Notes under the pieces: generated by a model | The model's database searches: none | What the model saw: only the letters and a program-made list of their open reading frames with translations | Told to the model about the DNA's origin: nothing | Source of the DNA: Owenia fusiformis | Lineage: Eukaryota > Annelida > Polychaeta > Sabellida > Oweniidae | Length of the DNA: 64,000 bases | Reading direction: 5' to 3' | Assembly (NCBI GenBank): GCA_903813345.2 | Contig: CAIIXF020000012.1 | Location: 35,102,572-35,166,571 of the forward strand | Shown here: piece by piece, positions 36,801 to 49,197 of the stretch | Position numbering within the stretch: position 1 is the first letter of the stretch | How the letters are laid out: every line of letters begins with the position of its first letter | Made by a program: the position numbers and the translations under genes

Positions 36801-39800
36801 AACAACATGGGGGTAGGGTTGGGCGGGGCAGGTACCAATTTTTCTAATTATGAAAAGATCTAAAGTGTTATTTTATTAATATTTCTTTCCTTTAAATGGT
36901 CAAAATGTTTGGGAAATTGTTAAATTTATTCAACATGATGTTAACCAAGTACAAATAATAACATTTAGCACTGTGATGTCATAATACCACATTTCGATAG
37001 TCACGAATTCAAATACAGTCACAGTCAAGAAATTGCAAAAATGGCTGCAATTCTCACCTGATAACAGAAGGCCTCGCGTTTGGTGGCCAAATTTCATACT
37101 TCACTTGGACTCTCAGCCACGCAAAACAATGCTACCATGAAGAAAGTACATAAGGAGTATATACCAGATAGAACTACAATTATGGGGTGGCAGAAGAGAT
37201 TTAAAAGAGACGATTTGACCCTACATGACGACTCCAAACATGGGAGGCAAAAACTCCACAAGTCACAGTGGAAAAAATTGCCGAGAGTGTTTGACCTGAC
37301 AGGCATCAAAAGTACATAACATGCAAAGGGCAATATTTTGAGAAAATGTGAAATGGGACACTGTGCAAAATACATCCATACAATCTAGGGTGTGCTCATA
37401 GTAATTTAGTATCTTAAAATGCATTTTTTGAACATACTTCTTATAGCTACACTGAATGGTATTTGTTGATTAATTATTTCATATTTTCAATTTTTATTCC
37501 TTTTGACGTGACTGTATAACCTGCCCCGCCCTACCCAAACTCACCAACTTGATTTTATTATAACATCAATATAGTTTTATCAGTCCACATGAAATTTTCT
37601 AGAATAATCAAAATGTCTCTAAGGAACATTTACTGAAAATTTCATGGAAAAATATCAATTATTGATAAAGTTAGAGCATATAGTGCATTACTTCTGGGAC
37701 AACCCTCGTATTCACTATAAAAAATGTTATTTGATAATGAACAGTAAATAAGCAATTTGAATAGTGGTGAGAGTAGAATTTGTAACCATTTCAACTCTCA
37801 AATGACAATGTTTCAGGCTAATTATCAAGCACCTGATATTAAAGGGGTCTAAAATCACCACGCATTGTTCTTTTTATAAGTAGAAAAAGACTTATATGCA
37901 ATGCCAACACGCCAATTAATGATGAGACCACGGTATTATACCACCCACAACTAGTTTTATCTAAAGTACAATCTAAATTAGAAAAATTGTTATTTATATC
38001 TTATTTGTAAGAGATGAGTGGTACAAGGCAAACTTAATTATAACTTAAAAACATGTATTTAAAGATAAGATTTACAATAAAAAGTGATCTGGCATCATAT
38101 ATACAATGGAGATGACGTTTATTGTCAACATTTAAGAAGTTCATCCAGATAATAAATATAAATTACAAAAACTTAAATTACCATTTTATTGCCATATGAT
38201 GGGTTATATTAAAATCACTTGAAGCTATATAATTATTTGGGCAATTACGTGCTTTTTATGGAGTTGGGTACGCTAATTATCATGTACGGAACTTCTTTTT
38301 TATCTTCCTTTAAGTGAGTTTATTTTTAATGGCTTATTTACTTTTGACTCCAACAAAATGTTAGATTACAAATTTTCGATATATTTCTATATCTTCTTCA
38401 GGTGAATTGAATCAGTTATTTTCAATTATGACCACTATGGAAAATCCTATGATTAATACTTGTGATAACATCTTATATTGATGTTTAATTTGTTGTTTAA
38501 TCCAATATCACAGGAAGTATCATTCAATATTATAACATCTGATCCGGACTCAAATATCATTAGAGAATGATACCCGATTAAACCAAAATATATTCCAGTT
38601 TAACCTGATATAATTTAAGTCAGGATCAGATTAAACAGTATTATACGCATATCATTTTCTATTATAACAGGTTTCAAAGTGGTATAATACAAATTATACA
38701 TATAATTTTTTGTATAATACAAATTAAACTGGAATATACCGAGACCAAACAGATGATACTGTATTATACGGTTCAGAAATTAATGGCACTTTGTTTTCAT
38801 AACGTCAGACCTTAATTATACAAGCTAACGAAAATATTTACATAAGGTAATTCTAGAAGTTTTTTGAAACTCATGTTTGACCATTTGTCTCAGACTGAAA
38901 TCCGATATTGTTTTTTTGGCAATCGCACCCCCCCCCCACCCCACGACTGAAAGTTGGCTACGCCCCTGTACATGGCTAATAGGGGCACTATTACGCTACT
39001 TGCAGAGTCAAGTTATATACTACGAGAAGACGAAACTCTCTTTTAAGAAGTGAAGTCGAACGAATACAAAGGGTAGGGCACTATAGAAGGGGATCATACA
39101 AAAGCACGATCTATTTCACAACGCCTTTAATTTTTGCTCTTCAACTGTTGCCCTTTGTGCATTTAAAAAAATAAAATATCTTAATCTGATTTGTTCAACC
39201 TTTCTTTTCGCTCAGTTCTGCAATATTACGTCCACATGTTATTTAGGCTTACATGTATGTCATTTGCGAAATAGCTGTAAGACATGAGAATGAATATGGG
39301 AATTTCCACGTAATATGTTGTTCACATGATTATATACACATATCTGCATAACAATCGGAGACAGAAGTCAAAATATTGTCCAATAAAGAATCTAACATTA
39401 AGTGATAACAAAAGGATTAATTGCTATATAGTTCTATTTGTCTTAGTCTTTGTTTTCTTAACTGCGGAAGTTTACCAATATCACCTAGATTACATAAGTA
39501 TTCTGACCAAAAGTTGTATACCTGTAATTTGGGGGGGGGGGGCGATGTTACATCACACAACTACAACGTTCATATAGAAATATACAATAAGCATGTCGTA
39601 TAAAAGCTAAAATTATAAATACTCGGGTTTCAAAGTCATTCTGTTCATGGAAGCGTCAAGTTATGAAAAACAATGCTAAACACTAAAATAAACAAATCGA
39701 CTTGATTACGTTTGAAAAACTTCTTGAGAGGTGATGGACAAATGTATTTTTTCTAACTCATTAGAATGTCTGTCTGATTGAAATACTATTTTTTAAATAC

Positions 39801-42800
39801 AAACATAAATGAATAAATCTTGGTCAGAAGTCTGAACATTGTCCAACGAAATAATAAGAATCTACATTTAACATTTAATGATTACAAAAGGATTAATTGC
39901 TATATAGTCTTTGTCTTAGTCTTTGTTTTTCTAATGGTGGAAGTGTACCAACATCACCTTGATTACAGAAGATCTAACAGTCTAAAATTGCTTTTAATTC
40001 CCGGGTTTTAATTACATTGTATGAATAGAGTTTTTGCCTCTCTTTTCATTTTTAAACCGGTCTCTGTTTCCGTATTTAACAATTTATTGTGATAAATTAT
40101 TTCAATTAGTGTCGAAATCAAAACAATTTTCTACATTATAGTCCCCTCCTCCTGCACTGACTAAATATAATTAAAATAAGCAAATGATTGCGAATTTACA
40201 AATCCTATAAAAGTAGCTTCAAACCGCCTTTTAATCAGAGAAAACAATAAGTTAATTCATCTGATTGCGAAAAACCGAATCAATCTAATTATCTGATCTC
40301 CATGCTATTTGATTCGTGCATTATCTACAAGCCAATCGGGCAAGAGAAGGGTGAAATTATTTCATTTGAAAACAGAAATAAATATTATAACCCCTCTAGC
40401 ATAACTATTCGGGAGAAAGTCATACAAAAATAAGGTACACAACTGATGAGTGATTGCACGCAATGCACGCACCCCTCTCCTCCTCCTCCTCCGTGTTTGC
40501 CCACACACGACCATATTTGATAATTTTTCAAAGGAAAAAGCATTTCCCCGGGAATATAGGTGTAGCAGTTGCCAGAAGTCGCACAGCTTGGGAGTCAGGG
40601 TATCCTGATCTATGCCTCATCGCCTGATTGGTCTGACATTTAGAGGGGGCGCAAAAATGATTAGGGGGGAGGGGGTAAACGTGGAAGTTGCCAAAATATC
40701 CGTGGGCTATTCGCACCCCCTCCCCCCTGACTGAAAGCTGGCTACGCCCCTGATATCTGTTTTTGGTCATCAATAAAACTATATTTATATGGTGAGGATT
40801 TATGGGTTTTGATAACAATAGGCTTTATATATGTATAATTAATCCAAAGTCATGTTTTATCATGTTGGCTATATCGTTTCAAGTGAAGAATTAAGAACTG
40901 AAATCGGGGTTGACTTAGTTTGAGCAGAGACATATAAAATATATATGTTTTATATGTCTCTGGTTTGAGTCGGGGAACAAAATTTAATCAGACAGACGGA
41001 TAAATTAATATTTGTTTTAATAAATGAGTATTATAGGTTATAGGCAGGCCCGTAGCCAGGGGAGGGGTTCGCAAAGTTCGGGCGAACCCCCCTGGCCAAA
41101 GATTCTTTCAAAATCATGCAGTTTTTCACCATTTTGAGCATTTCTCGTGTGATTTTAGCCATATTTGGACCAAAATTGTCCTAGACATTTTTGAAAACTG
41201 ACCCCCCCCCCCTTGGCAAATCCTGGCTATGGGCCTGGGTTGTAGGCAGTATCATGGGAACCAAGGAAATGTGTATTATTTTCTGTTTACTTCGGAATTC
41301 AGTGAACCATCTGTAGATTGAAAAACAAGGATCAATAAATACAACTACTCAAAATCAAAAATTAGAAATCTATTTTTGACTGGACACATTTTTGTTCTCG
41401 AATGCCAACTTTGATTTCAATGATTTCAATCAAATAGGTAGGTGTGAATATTTTCGAAACAAATGCGTGATATATACACATATTTTGTACCAAATGTGTG
41501 ACATAAACGGCAATCGCGTGCAAAGACCGAACGGAATGCGTTGGCTTTTTTTCGCCATTCGGTATTTTACCGTGTCGGCATTTCACAAAAAAAGATTTTT
41601 AAAAATTTCAACAAAATCTGTGATTTGCGTGACATTTTATCATACACGCTAAATTGACGCGTGATTTCTATTTTTCCAGCAAATGCGTAACAATCACGCC
41701 TAATGCGTGAGCGTTGACAGGGCAGTACTGAGGGCAGTTATTACATCAGAGACATATAAAACGTGACCTGATCGGGAGAGGATTCGGGTTGTACACAGTA
41801 CACACATTGCTATCTCTTTATGCATGTTTAACCCTAGAAGCCCTAAGGTAAAAATAGTCACACGAACACCTAAGGGGGGGTCAAAAGGGCATCCCCCTTG
41901 TAAAATTTTTATTAGTAGAGCTAGGATGTTCAAACTTTTTCCACACATACTTCATTAAATTATCTACAACTTGCTATAAAAGTTTTAACAACTACGATGA
42001 TGTGAGATTGCGTAATTTTATTCTTAAGACAACACGTGTGGTAGAATTAGCGCTAGCTTTTTTCTGATTTTGTTTATTGGAGCTGATGATTACATCATAA
42101 TTAATAAATAACAAATTAGTAAAGCTAGGATGTTCAAACTTTTATCAAAATATACTTCATTCAATTATCTACAACTTGGTGTAATAACTTTAACAACTAT
42201 GATGATGGAAGATTGTGTAATCTTATTCGAAAGATAACACATATGGTAGAAATAGTGCTAGCTTTTTCCGATTTTGTCTATTGCAGCTGATGATTACATC
42301 ATAATAAATCAGTAACCCTATGTACAATTCTGCTGATTTTTTCAGAAAACATGTCTTATATCTGTAGCTTCAGCTACTGAAAATTTGAAGACCCTACCAG
42401 ATGCCAATAAAAAGTTATGGGGAAAAAACTTAACAGGGGGGGTCATTTTGACCCCCCCTTAGGGCTTCTAGGGTTAATTGCCAAATTACTATAAAAACAA
42501 GCTGGAGTACATGTAACTTTAAGTATTTATTTAGTATTTTGTTATCACACCTCAAAAGGCGCATTTGAAGTTCAGAAAATGCAAGAAGACTTGGATAGAC
42601 ATTATAGATTTATATATTTATATGTTATGAATTTATTTTGTATTCAATTCGAATTCTGTTGAGTTGGACTCCTTGAACATCCCCCCCCCTTGGCTACGGG
42701 TATAAGTACCTTCGGCACAGGAGAGAATAACATTAGACTTCTGCAATGCAACTAATTAGAGAGACCTAAAATGAAAATAATGTAACAGTGTCTATTTCGG

Positions 42801-45800
42801 GTAACTGTTCCTGTAGAAAATATACAATTGTAGTCCATCACAGAGTTCATTTATTTCACGAAAGCGTCAAAGGACATTGCCTCTAAACACTAAGATAAAC
42901 AAATTAACTTCCGCAGAAACATCCTGTAGAGGAAAAAACAAATGGCTTTTCATAACGGATTAGAATAGCCAGTCTGTCTGATTGTATACATGTAATATAT
43001 TAGATACATTTTAAATTAAATGAATTTTGACGGATTATGTGATTCCTGGGAAATGAAAAATAGTTTATTTTTCCTGGCTGTTTAATGAAAGCACATTTAA
43101 AAATCTCCATTCATTAACATCTAACTGGCTTTGAAAACCAGGGATTGAAAACGAGAAATCAATGGTAATTAATATGATCTTAGAATTTGTACACATGTAT
43201 GAGAGGTGCGAAAGGCAGGCTGACCGTGCGGTCGCCGTATGGTTGACATGCGGACAATGTAAGAATGCGAAGGGTAACTGTGTTCCCCTGGTCTGGCCGT
43301 ATGATTGCTACAAATGGATATGCATGGATTTATTGCACTCGACAGAGTCATTTTTATGTCTTTTGAACGGTGGCTCTACCTCGATGCATCTGTTAATAAA
43401 TGATACTATAAGCTTTATTGGATGTGAATTCACCCTTTCAAATTCAAATTCCAAATAAATAAAGCACACAATTTAAGTGTGACAAAAAAGAGCAAAACTG
43501 AAAACCCGTTCACCTATACATGTAGTGCCCGACATTACGTTAAACAATTTCCACATGTTGAAATATATTGCTATTTGATTGAGTTCAAGACAAAACATTT
43601 TGGAATTGTTTCACATAATGTAATATTCCTCGGATTTGATGCATACACATGTTTCACAATCAGAGACAAGGGTCTTATACGGGGTCTTACATTTAGAAAA
43701 CCAATCTATAAGTAGTATTAGATTATCACAAAAGATAAATAACTTTTAAAACTGCGGTTAGGTAGCATCTAGATTACAGTAAAGACAGGTCATCTAGGAA
43801 TTATTTCTGCCTCTAATTCCTTAAACCGCTTCGTTGAACAGTGCCAAAATATTTCAGTCAGATCCTAAAACAAAACTATTTTTATTTTTAATCCCCTGAC
43901 CTTGTCAATGTCTATGCCTGCATCTGGTTTTGCCCACCATTGGGAGGGAGCCGATATACACATAGATTACAAGTACTTACTTGCCATGGACAGGGGGGCA
44001 CAGAAACGAACAATCTGGGGTCATAAAAGATAATTGGGGAAGGGGGAGGGGAGGTGGTGAATAGTGAAGTCCGGGAGCGAAGCTAAGGGGTACTGAAATC
44101 TTTCTTTTGATATTTAGTGCTTGAATGGAGACTCGTTTCCACTCCCCGCACTCTAGTAAAATTTAAATATTTGATTCAAAGGAGTTATTTTGTATCAAAC
44201 TTGCATTCCGATTAATTAACACTCCCACGATTGTACCGCTTCACTATTGTCTAAGATAATTATAATGAATTCACGGGACACTATAGTCTTCCTTTTAAAC
44301 TTTAGTGGTTGGATCAGAGACATAAAAACAATTATAAACATTTGATTTAGGGAGGTATTTGCAATCCAACTCTGATGATACAAGACTAGTCAGCCAAGAC
44401 TAAATCCCGGGGACTAAATTATGAACTTATTTATCATTTAGACTATTGAGTTCATTAAATTATTATTCCATAGATACCGCATTTAATCCTGTCAACACAA
44501 TCGTGGTATTAATTGGCATGATATTTAATCAGAGAGACGGTTTAAAAAGTTGTTGATTAATGATTAAGTATTAAGTATTAATGATTAAGTATTAGGAAAA
44601 ATCCTAATTCAAAGTTTTTGTTCTCTTGCAATAGCAAACCCCTCGCCGGGCAAGCATTCTTTAAAAACGTGAGGTTGAGCAGTTTTGCAAATTGTCCATT
44701 TTGAACCATCGCCTTGTATATTTTTATAACTGCCCTTAAATCACGATAACCGTGATTCCCGAAAGCTGAGATAACTATGGCACACAAATACTAGTAGCCG
44801 TTATGGAAAATAAAAACACCGAATTTTGAAATGGGTTAAAATGTCGCAGTCTTACGTTGTCTCCGTTAACAATGTAGCTTTAATATTAAGACATATTGAT
44901 TTCAATTAATAAAGTGCCCACATTTTTCTTTCATGGAGCGTATTGAAGCAATCCAATATTATAATTAAACCGCTAATAATCTAAATGGGCGCCCGTGTTT
45001 TTGCAAGCACGTTATAAATGCTTAAACTAAAATATATCTTTCAACTGCTGCACTAATCACTTCTGGTGACTTATTAAAACACTCAATATGTCTATGTCAA
45101 CAAGATAGTGTCAACACGTTGTGTCAACAACATGTAACCTAATGTAAACAAATTATACGCAAGAGCAGAGAAATGTATCATCCAGTATAATATGTTTTTC
45201 CCAGTTGAACCAGATGGAATATAACAGCTGATAACAGCTGATAACAAATTAAAACAAATTATACAAGTATCAGAGGAGAAACTCCAAAAAAGTCTGTATC
45301 ATTCATTGTTATAATTATGTCTTATACATAAACCTATGATAACAGGTTAAAACGAATTAAAACAACTGATATGTATGTTTAATAGGTTTATGATACTGTA
45401 TTAATCATGGGATTTTACATAGTGGACATCACAATACACAGGTAAAGGTAAAATCTAAATTATTTCTGCCATTCATAAAAAATTATACTGATAACAAAAT
45501 TATCTAAATATTTTCTTTGTTGCCACATTGTTATTGCTTAATCAGGGATGATAAACACCCCAACCACTATTAAAGAAGGATTGTAAAAATACAATCTACC
45601 ACATCGACCATTTAAAAACATTTTTCATATTTGAGACTCCCTTTTTATGCTTACGCCTGTGCATATTATTTGGTGTAGAAATCTCATCGAGTGGAAACTC
45701 CAATTTCACGTGCTAGTTTTTCGACGTATATTTTCTCGGAGTTTTTTGTATGATTATGATTGGGAAAAATGCATGTTATCTCAGTATTCAAGGTTTGTGG

Positions 45801-48800
45801 TACCAGGTTAACTGGAACACATCATCGCTAAAGCTTGTGTATAATTCTAGCCAAAATAACTGTTAAAATGTACTTACCAGCATACTTGCTGATATATCCA
45901 AGGCAAGTACCAACCACCTTGATGATTGTTCTTGTATAACTCTGAACGTTGGATTCACCGGAGGCTGATTACGTACTGGATTTGACCCTATTGTAAAAAC
46001 ACAGGTTTAGCCTATCGTTTCTTCGTACGTTAGATCCTAATTTGGGATATTTGGGGTTTGTCTGCATTATGATTCTTTGCCATCTTGTTTATATTGCATA
46101 AAATGTTTTCGACTCGTTCGTTATTTTCTTTTGATTCACTATTTCCGATTTGTTTATACAAATATTTTTGTGAAAAGATCTTCTCGTGTTCTAGACGTTT
46201 CGAGAAAGATTTCATTGATATTAATAACACCAGGGCTTTTTTGTCATCAGTAGAATCCATTGTCATATAACCGTTTTAGCATCCATGTTTATATGTAGGT
46301 AGATTTGTTTTTTCTTGTTCTTGTAAGGTAAAATGGTCTAAAAGACTTTCAAGGATTGTCAAATTGAAAATAAATAAATTTTCTATTATTCAAGGTTATA
46401 GCATTTTCAGATCAATAAGATAACATTTATTTATTACAATGTTGTCTTTCAAATGTCCTTGTTTTTAAGTTAGTGTAAACTAAACATACCATTTTTAAAA
46501 TCGTTGTGCTCTCGAATGACGCTCCAAACACTTCTCCCATCGCACATAGTGTTCTGCAAATTAGGTGCCTCAGCGTTATGGACAATCGCAGAGTCGCTGT
46601 CCGCATCATCGCAAAAGGTGTTGATTGAATATATCCACGAGTAAAACATGAGCGACGCCTTTGCCGCCGTATTGGGATTTGGTTTAAAAGTACAGCCATC
46701 TTGGTATAAACCGGTGATTGGATCTAACTCACAAATGACGTCATTGTACGTCACATCCGATTTCACGATGGTACCTTTTATGGCGAGATTACAGCGCACA
46801 TACTCCGTGGTTCCAGATGATGTTGTGTAGAATTGTGTACTGTTTTTGCCTACTGGGTACTCATCGAAAACTCCGTAGCGTAGATGAGCCCATTCGTGCG
46901 CCAAACACTTGCCTTGAAAATAACATCAATATGTGAAAAGTTAAATACAATACAAAAAACGAAATATTATAATAAATAATGACATTGCAAACGAAGATGC
47001 ATATTCGAAGAGTTGTGGTCGATTAAAAATCAGGACACGTTTATTCCATGATTTCTCTATGAAGCTCGTTTTACTTTCCAACATACCTGTAGTGATTGAT
47101 TGATTATAACAATCGATGACGCCATTTATCCGTCACGTTTACATTTGTGCATTTTCTTTAATCAAACTTGGTGATTATGCAACATGATCATATTTTAATT
47201 CCAAAATAAACCAGAAATTTGGGTAGAGAAAATGTGTAATTTTCTTTTTTTTGCTAATGAAAAAAAAAAGTTAACCAAGTAAATTATTAAAAAAGCTGCA
47301 AAACGCTAACCTACTTTTATCCTGTGTTTCCTAACTGATTGAAAGGAAATATTGAACGTCTTAAAGTAATAATTACGTGAAGACTACATTTTTGAAGAAT
47401 GCTTTTACCATTTTTAATTGACGTCCAGTCATTTGTTACATTATTGTAATATTATTGTCGTTAATAAGTACATACCTATATGGCCCCAATTTTCTTGGGC
47501 GAATGTCTTGTCCAAAACATATTTTTCGCTCAAGAGCAGTTCGATTCCTTCTTCGCCACAAAATCCAGGTTGCTTCGTTAATGGTCCATGCTCTCGGATG
47601 TTACTAACATTCCTTCTTTTAATTAGGATGTTCCCCATAGAAAAATGCTCTGAAGACGCCTGTTCGTATGTCTTGTTTTTCCATGTACTTGGTACAAGTA
47701 TTGTCACATCACCAATGAAACCCCTAAATTTTAGAGCAGTGAAAAGACTGGATGACATTTCGGTGATATATTCCTGAAAATGAAACATTATTAATATAAT
47801 TAGTTCGAAATTGTGGTTGTTTGGAAACGATTGCTTTGATTGTTTCTGCAAAATCATTTGTAAGCCCGTTCAAAATAGTTTTTGACTCAGTGCAGAACGA
47901 TTTTTAAAGGCGTATAAAATCGTTTTTGACGCCGTGTCAAAATCTTTTTTATAGGCGTACAAAATCATTTTTGACGCCATACAAAATTATTTTTAACGGC
48001 GTAATGAATCAATCTTGACGCACTTCAAAATGATTTTTAACGGCTGTGAAAAACGATTCTTTAACGGCGTTCAAAATCGTTTTTGACAACGTACAAAAAG
48101 GAATCTTAACGGCGTTTTTAATAAAATTAGTTAAAAGTTAAAGTTAAAAGTATAACGATTCATTGGTCCAGACGGTCAGCCATGAAAATGGAATAAGTAC
48201 GATCAGAGGGGAGTGTATATACTAAATAATATCTATTAACTATGTTATGAAATGTACTTAATATCTGAAAATAATAATGCATGCGCAAAAGTAATCAGAC
48301 AATATTATATTTAGTGGGAAATTACTTTTGCACAGAGAATATTGACTAATTGTTGCCATTTGTTGATTTTGAGGAATCAGTTGATCATGAAACAAGGCAT
48401 ATCACATAAACAAGGCTTATCGCAATATTAGACACGACTTATCACATGCAAAGCTTATCATATGGAATATGACTTATTACAAGAAAATAAAGCTCACAAC
48501 ATAAAACAAAGCATCAAATGACTTATCACATGAAACAAAGTTTATCACAAGGACCAAGGATTGTATCACGAAACAAAGCTTATCGCATGAATCAAGGCTT
48601 ATCATATGAAACAAAGCTTATCACATGAAACAAGGGTTATAACATAAAACAAGGCTTATCACAAGCAACAAGGATTGTGGCATGAAACAAGGCTTATAAG
48701 ATGAAACAAGGCTTATCACATGAAACAGAGCTTATCATATGGAACAAAGCTTATCACATGAAACAAAGTTTCTAACTTTAAACAAGGCTTATCAAAAGAA

Positions 48801-49197
48801 ACAAGGATTGTTGCATGAAACAAGGCTTATAAGATGAAACAAGGCTTGTCACATTAATGAGGATTATCACATAAAACGAAGATTATCGCATGGAACAAAG
48901 TTTATCACACAAAATAAAGCTGATTACATCAAACGATCCTTATCACATAAAATAATGCTTATCACATGAAACAAAGCTTATCGCATGATAAAAATACTTA
49001 TCATCGTATCTTACTTTCAAATTCTCTATCAAAATCTCGTTCTCTGCAACGTCTTCGTGTATTGCTACAAACAGTCCATTATACTTGTTATCCGTCATCG
49101 TTATCTTTGCCTTTGGACTGCCGTACGTACTAGTCACAAGTAAGAGCACCATAAATGTATATACCCCAATAAGCTTACTCTCCCACGTGTGATGCAT
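30858..49197 (-). CDS. CLCA-family protein with mucin-like stalk and transmembrane anchor
   Basis: Twelve exons join in frame to 1509 aa: 49015-49197, 47476-47773, 46490-46912, 45878-45987, 36240-36461, 35353-35631, 34991-35203, 34483-34630, 34017-34163, 33568-33732, 33154-33372, 30858-32980. Signal peptide 1-26. The CLCA metalloprotease motif HEWAHLRYGVFDE (166-178) has both zinc His and the distal Glu. The VWA domain (about 325-505) has the MIDAS residues DISAS (332-336), T401 and D429. Beta-sandwich and FN3-like regions run to about 890, matching vertebrate CLCA exon by exon. About 485 residues of Ser/Thr-rich sequence follow, then a transmembrane helix (about 1375-1402) and a 107-residue basic/Ser-rich tail. 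Family members self-cleave and modulate calcium-activated chloride channels or adhesion. The usual length is about 900-950, so the last exon is a large addition. The in-frame junctions make the model strong; the ends of untranslated exons are unknown. Confidence 0.92.
34723..34868. mobile_element. Short copy of the GC-rich TIR family, CLCA intron 7
   Basis: The left end TAATGCCGTGGTCACATT and the right end AATGTGACCATAGCATT are imperfect inverted repeats. The stretch TTTTGAACAAAATACTCATC, followed by GGTCGGGCGC, also occurs at 52111-52140, and the ends resemble those of 6097-6597. This ~146-bp copy appears internally deleted. Confidence 0.6.
36643..37708. mobile_element. Mariner-like element in CLCA intron 4
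   Basis: The ends are exact inverted repeats for about 42 bp, beginning CGAGGGTTGTCCCAGAAGTA and running to GCTCTAACTTT, flanked by TA on both sides (36641-36642 and 37709-37710). Total length 1066 bp. It is a different family from the element at 14408-15482, although both share the CGAGGG start and the GCTCTAACTTT inner end. It carries only a transposase fragment. Confidence 0.88.
37080..37319 (+). pseudogene. Mariner transposase N-terminal remnant
   Basis: The 79-codon frame includes KKVHKEYIPDRTTIMGWQKR and then FKRDD..LHDDSKHGRQ. This matches the helix-turn-helix part of mariner transposases (VxxWxxRFKxG...DDxRxGRP). The catalytic half is missing, so the element is non-autonomous. Confidence 0.6.
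38926..40752. repeat. Two hAT-like element ends and duplicated AT-rich blocks in CLCA intron 4
   Basis: A shared terminus, GACTGAAAG(C/T)TGGCTACGCCCCTG, preceded by CGCACCCC tracts, ends at 38968 and at 40752. On the other strand it reads CAGGGGCGTAGCCA, a terminal motif I associate with non-autonomous hAT-like elements of marine animals. Between them, 39345-39490 and 39825-39975 are diverged copies of one sequence (shared AAAGGATTAATTGCTATATA), and 39640-39780 resembles 42855-42985. Outer ends of the elements were not resolved. Confidence 0.45.
41045..41237. mobile_element. 193-bp hAT-like miniature element
   Basis: CAGGCCCGTAGCCAGG (41045-41060) is the reverse complement of CCTGGCTATGGGCCTG (41222-41237) at 15 of 16 positions. 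The flanks GGTTATAG and GGTTGTAG (8 bases, one mismatch) look like a target-site duplication of hAT length. The interior has opposed G-rich and C-rich tracts. A related end (CTTGGCTACGGG) lies at about 42690, and one reading CCCGTAGGCAGG at about 57422. Confidence 0.7.
41832..42473. mobile_element. piggyBac-like miniature element with internal tandem duplication
   Basis: Both ends read CCCTAGAAGCCCTAAGG inward and are directly flanked by TTAA (41828-41831 and 42474-42477), the hallmark target of piggyBac; the CCCTAGAA start is also typical. Inside, a ~200-bp unit beginning AGCTAGGATGTTCAAACTTT is present twice in tandem (about 41919-42118 and 42119-42320) with moderate divergence. No transposase. 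It sits in CLCA intron 4. Confidence 0.85.
42478..45877. other. Rest of CLCA intron 4
   Basis: No exon recognised. It includes a short C-tract element end near 42680-42700, a G-rich tract at 44035-44060, a short tandem TTAATGATTAAGTA repeat at 44558-44592, and GATAACAGCTGATAACAGCT repetition near 45225. Several blocks resemble parts of 39.3-40.0 kb. Confidence 0.4.
47868..48115. repeat. Minisatellite, ~26-bp unit, CLCA intron 1
   Basis: About nine diverged units of the type CAAAATCGTTTTTGACGCCG or CAAAATGATTTTTAACGGCG in tandem. Unit length is about 26 bp. No coding frame is maintained. Confidence 0.7.
48385..48990. repeat. Minisatellite, ~19-20-bp unit, CLCA intron 1
   Basis: About 600 bp of irregular tandem copies of a unit like AACAAGGCTTATCACATGA, with spacing slips and substitutions throughout. 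It ends some 25 bases before the exon 1 donor (49014). A CRISPR is excluded by the eukaryotic context and lack of unique spacers. Confidence 0.8.

Larger units (their letters stand above)
38400..45430. repeat. Inverted similarity near both ends of CLCA intron 4
   Basis: GACCACTATGGAAAATCC-TATGATTAATA at about 38430-38460 is similar to the reverse complement of 45393-45426 (GTCCACTATGTAAAATCC-CATGATTAATA). Both sides then continue into TGATAACA/GTTTAA-rich sequence. These could be the ends of one large degenerate element or two copies of a dispersed repeat in opposite orientation. Confidence 0.35.

Noticed and set aside
48385-48990. CRISPR-like regular repeat array
   Set aside because: The units are contiguous and diverged, without unique spacers, and lie in an intron of an animal gene.
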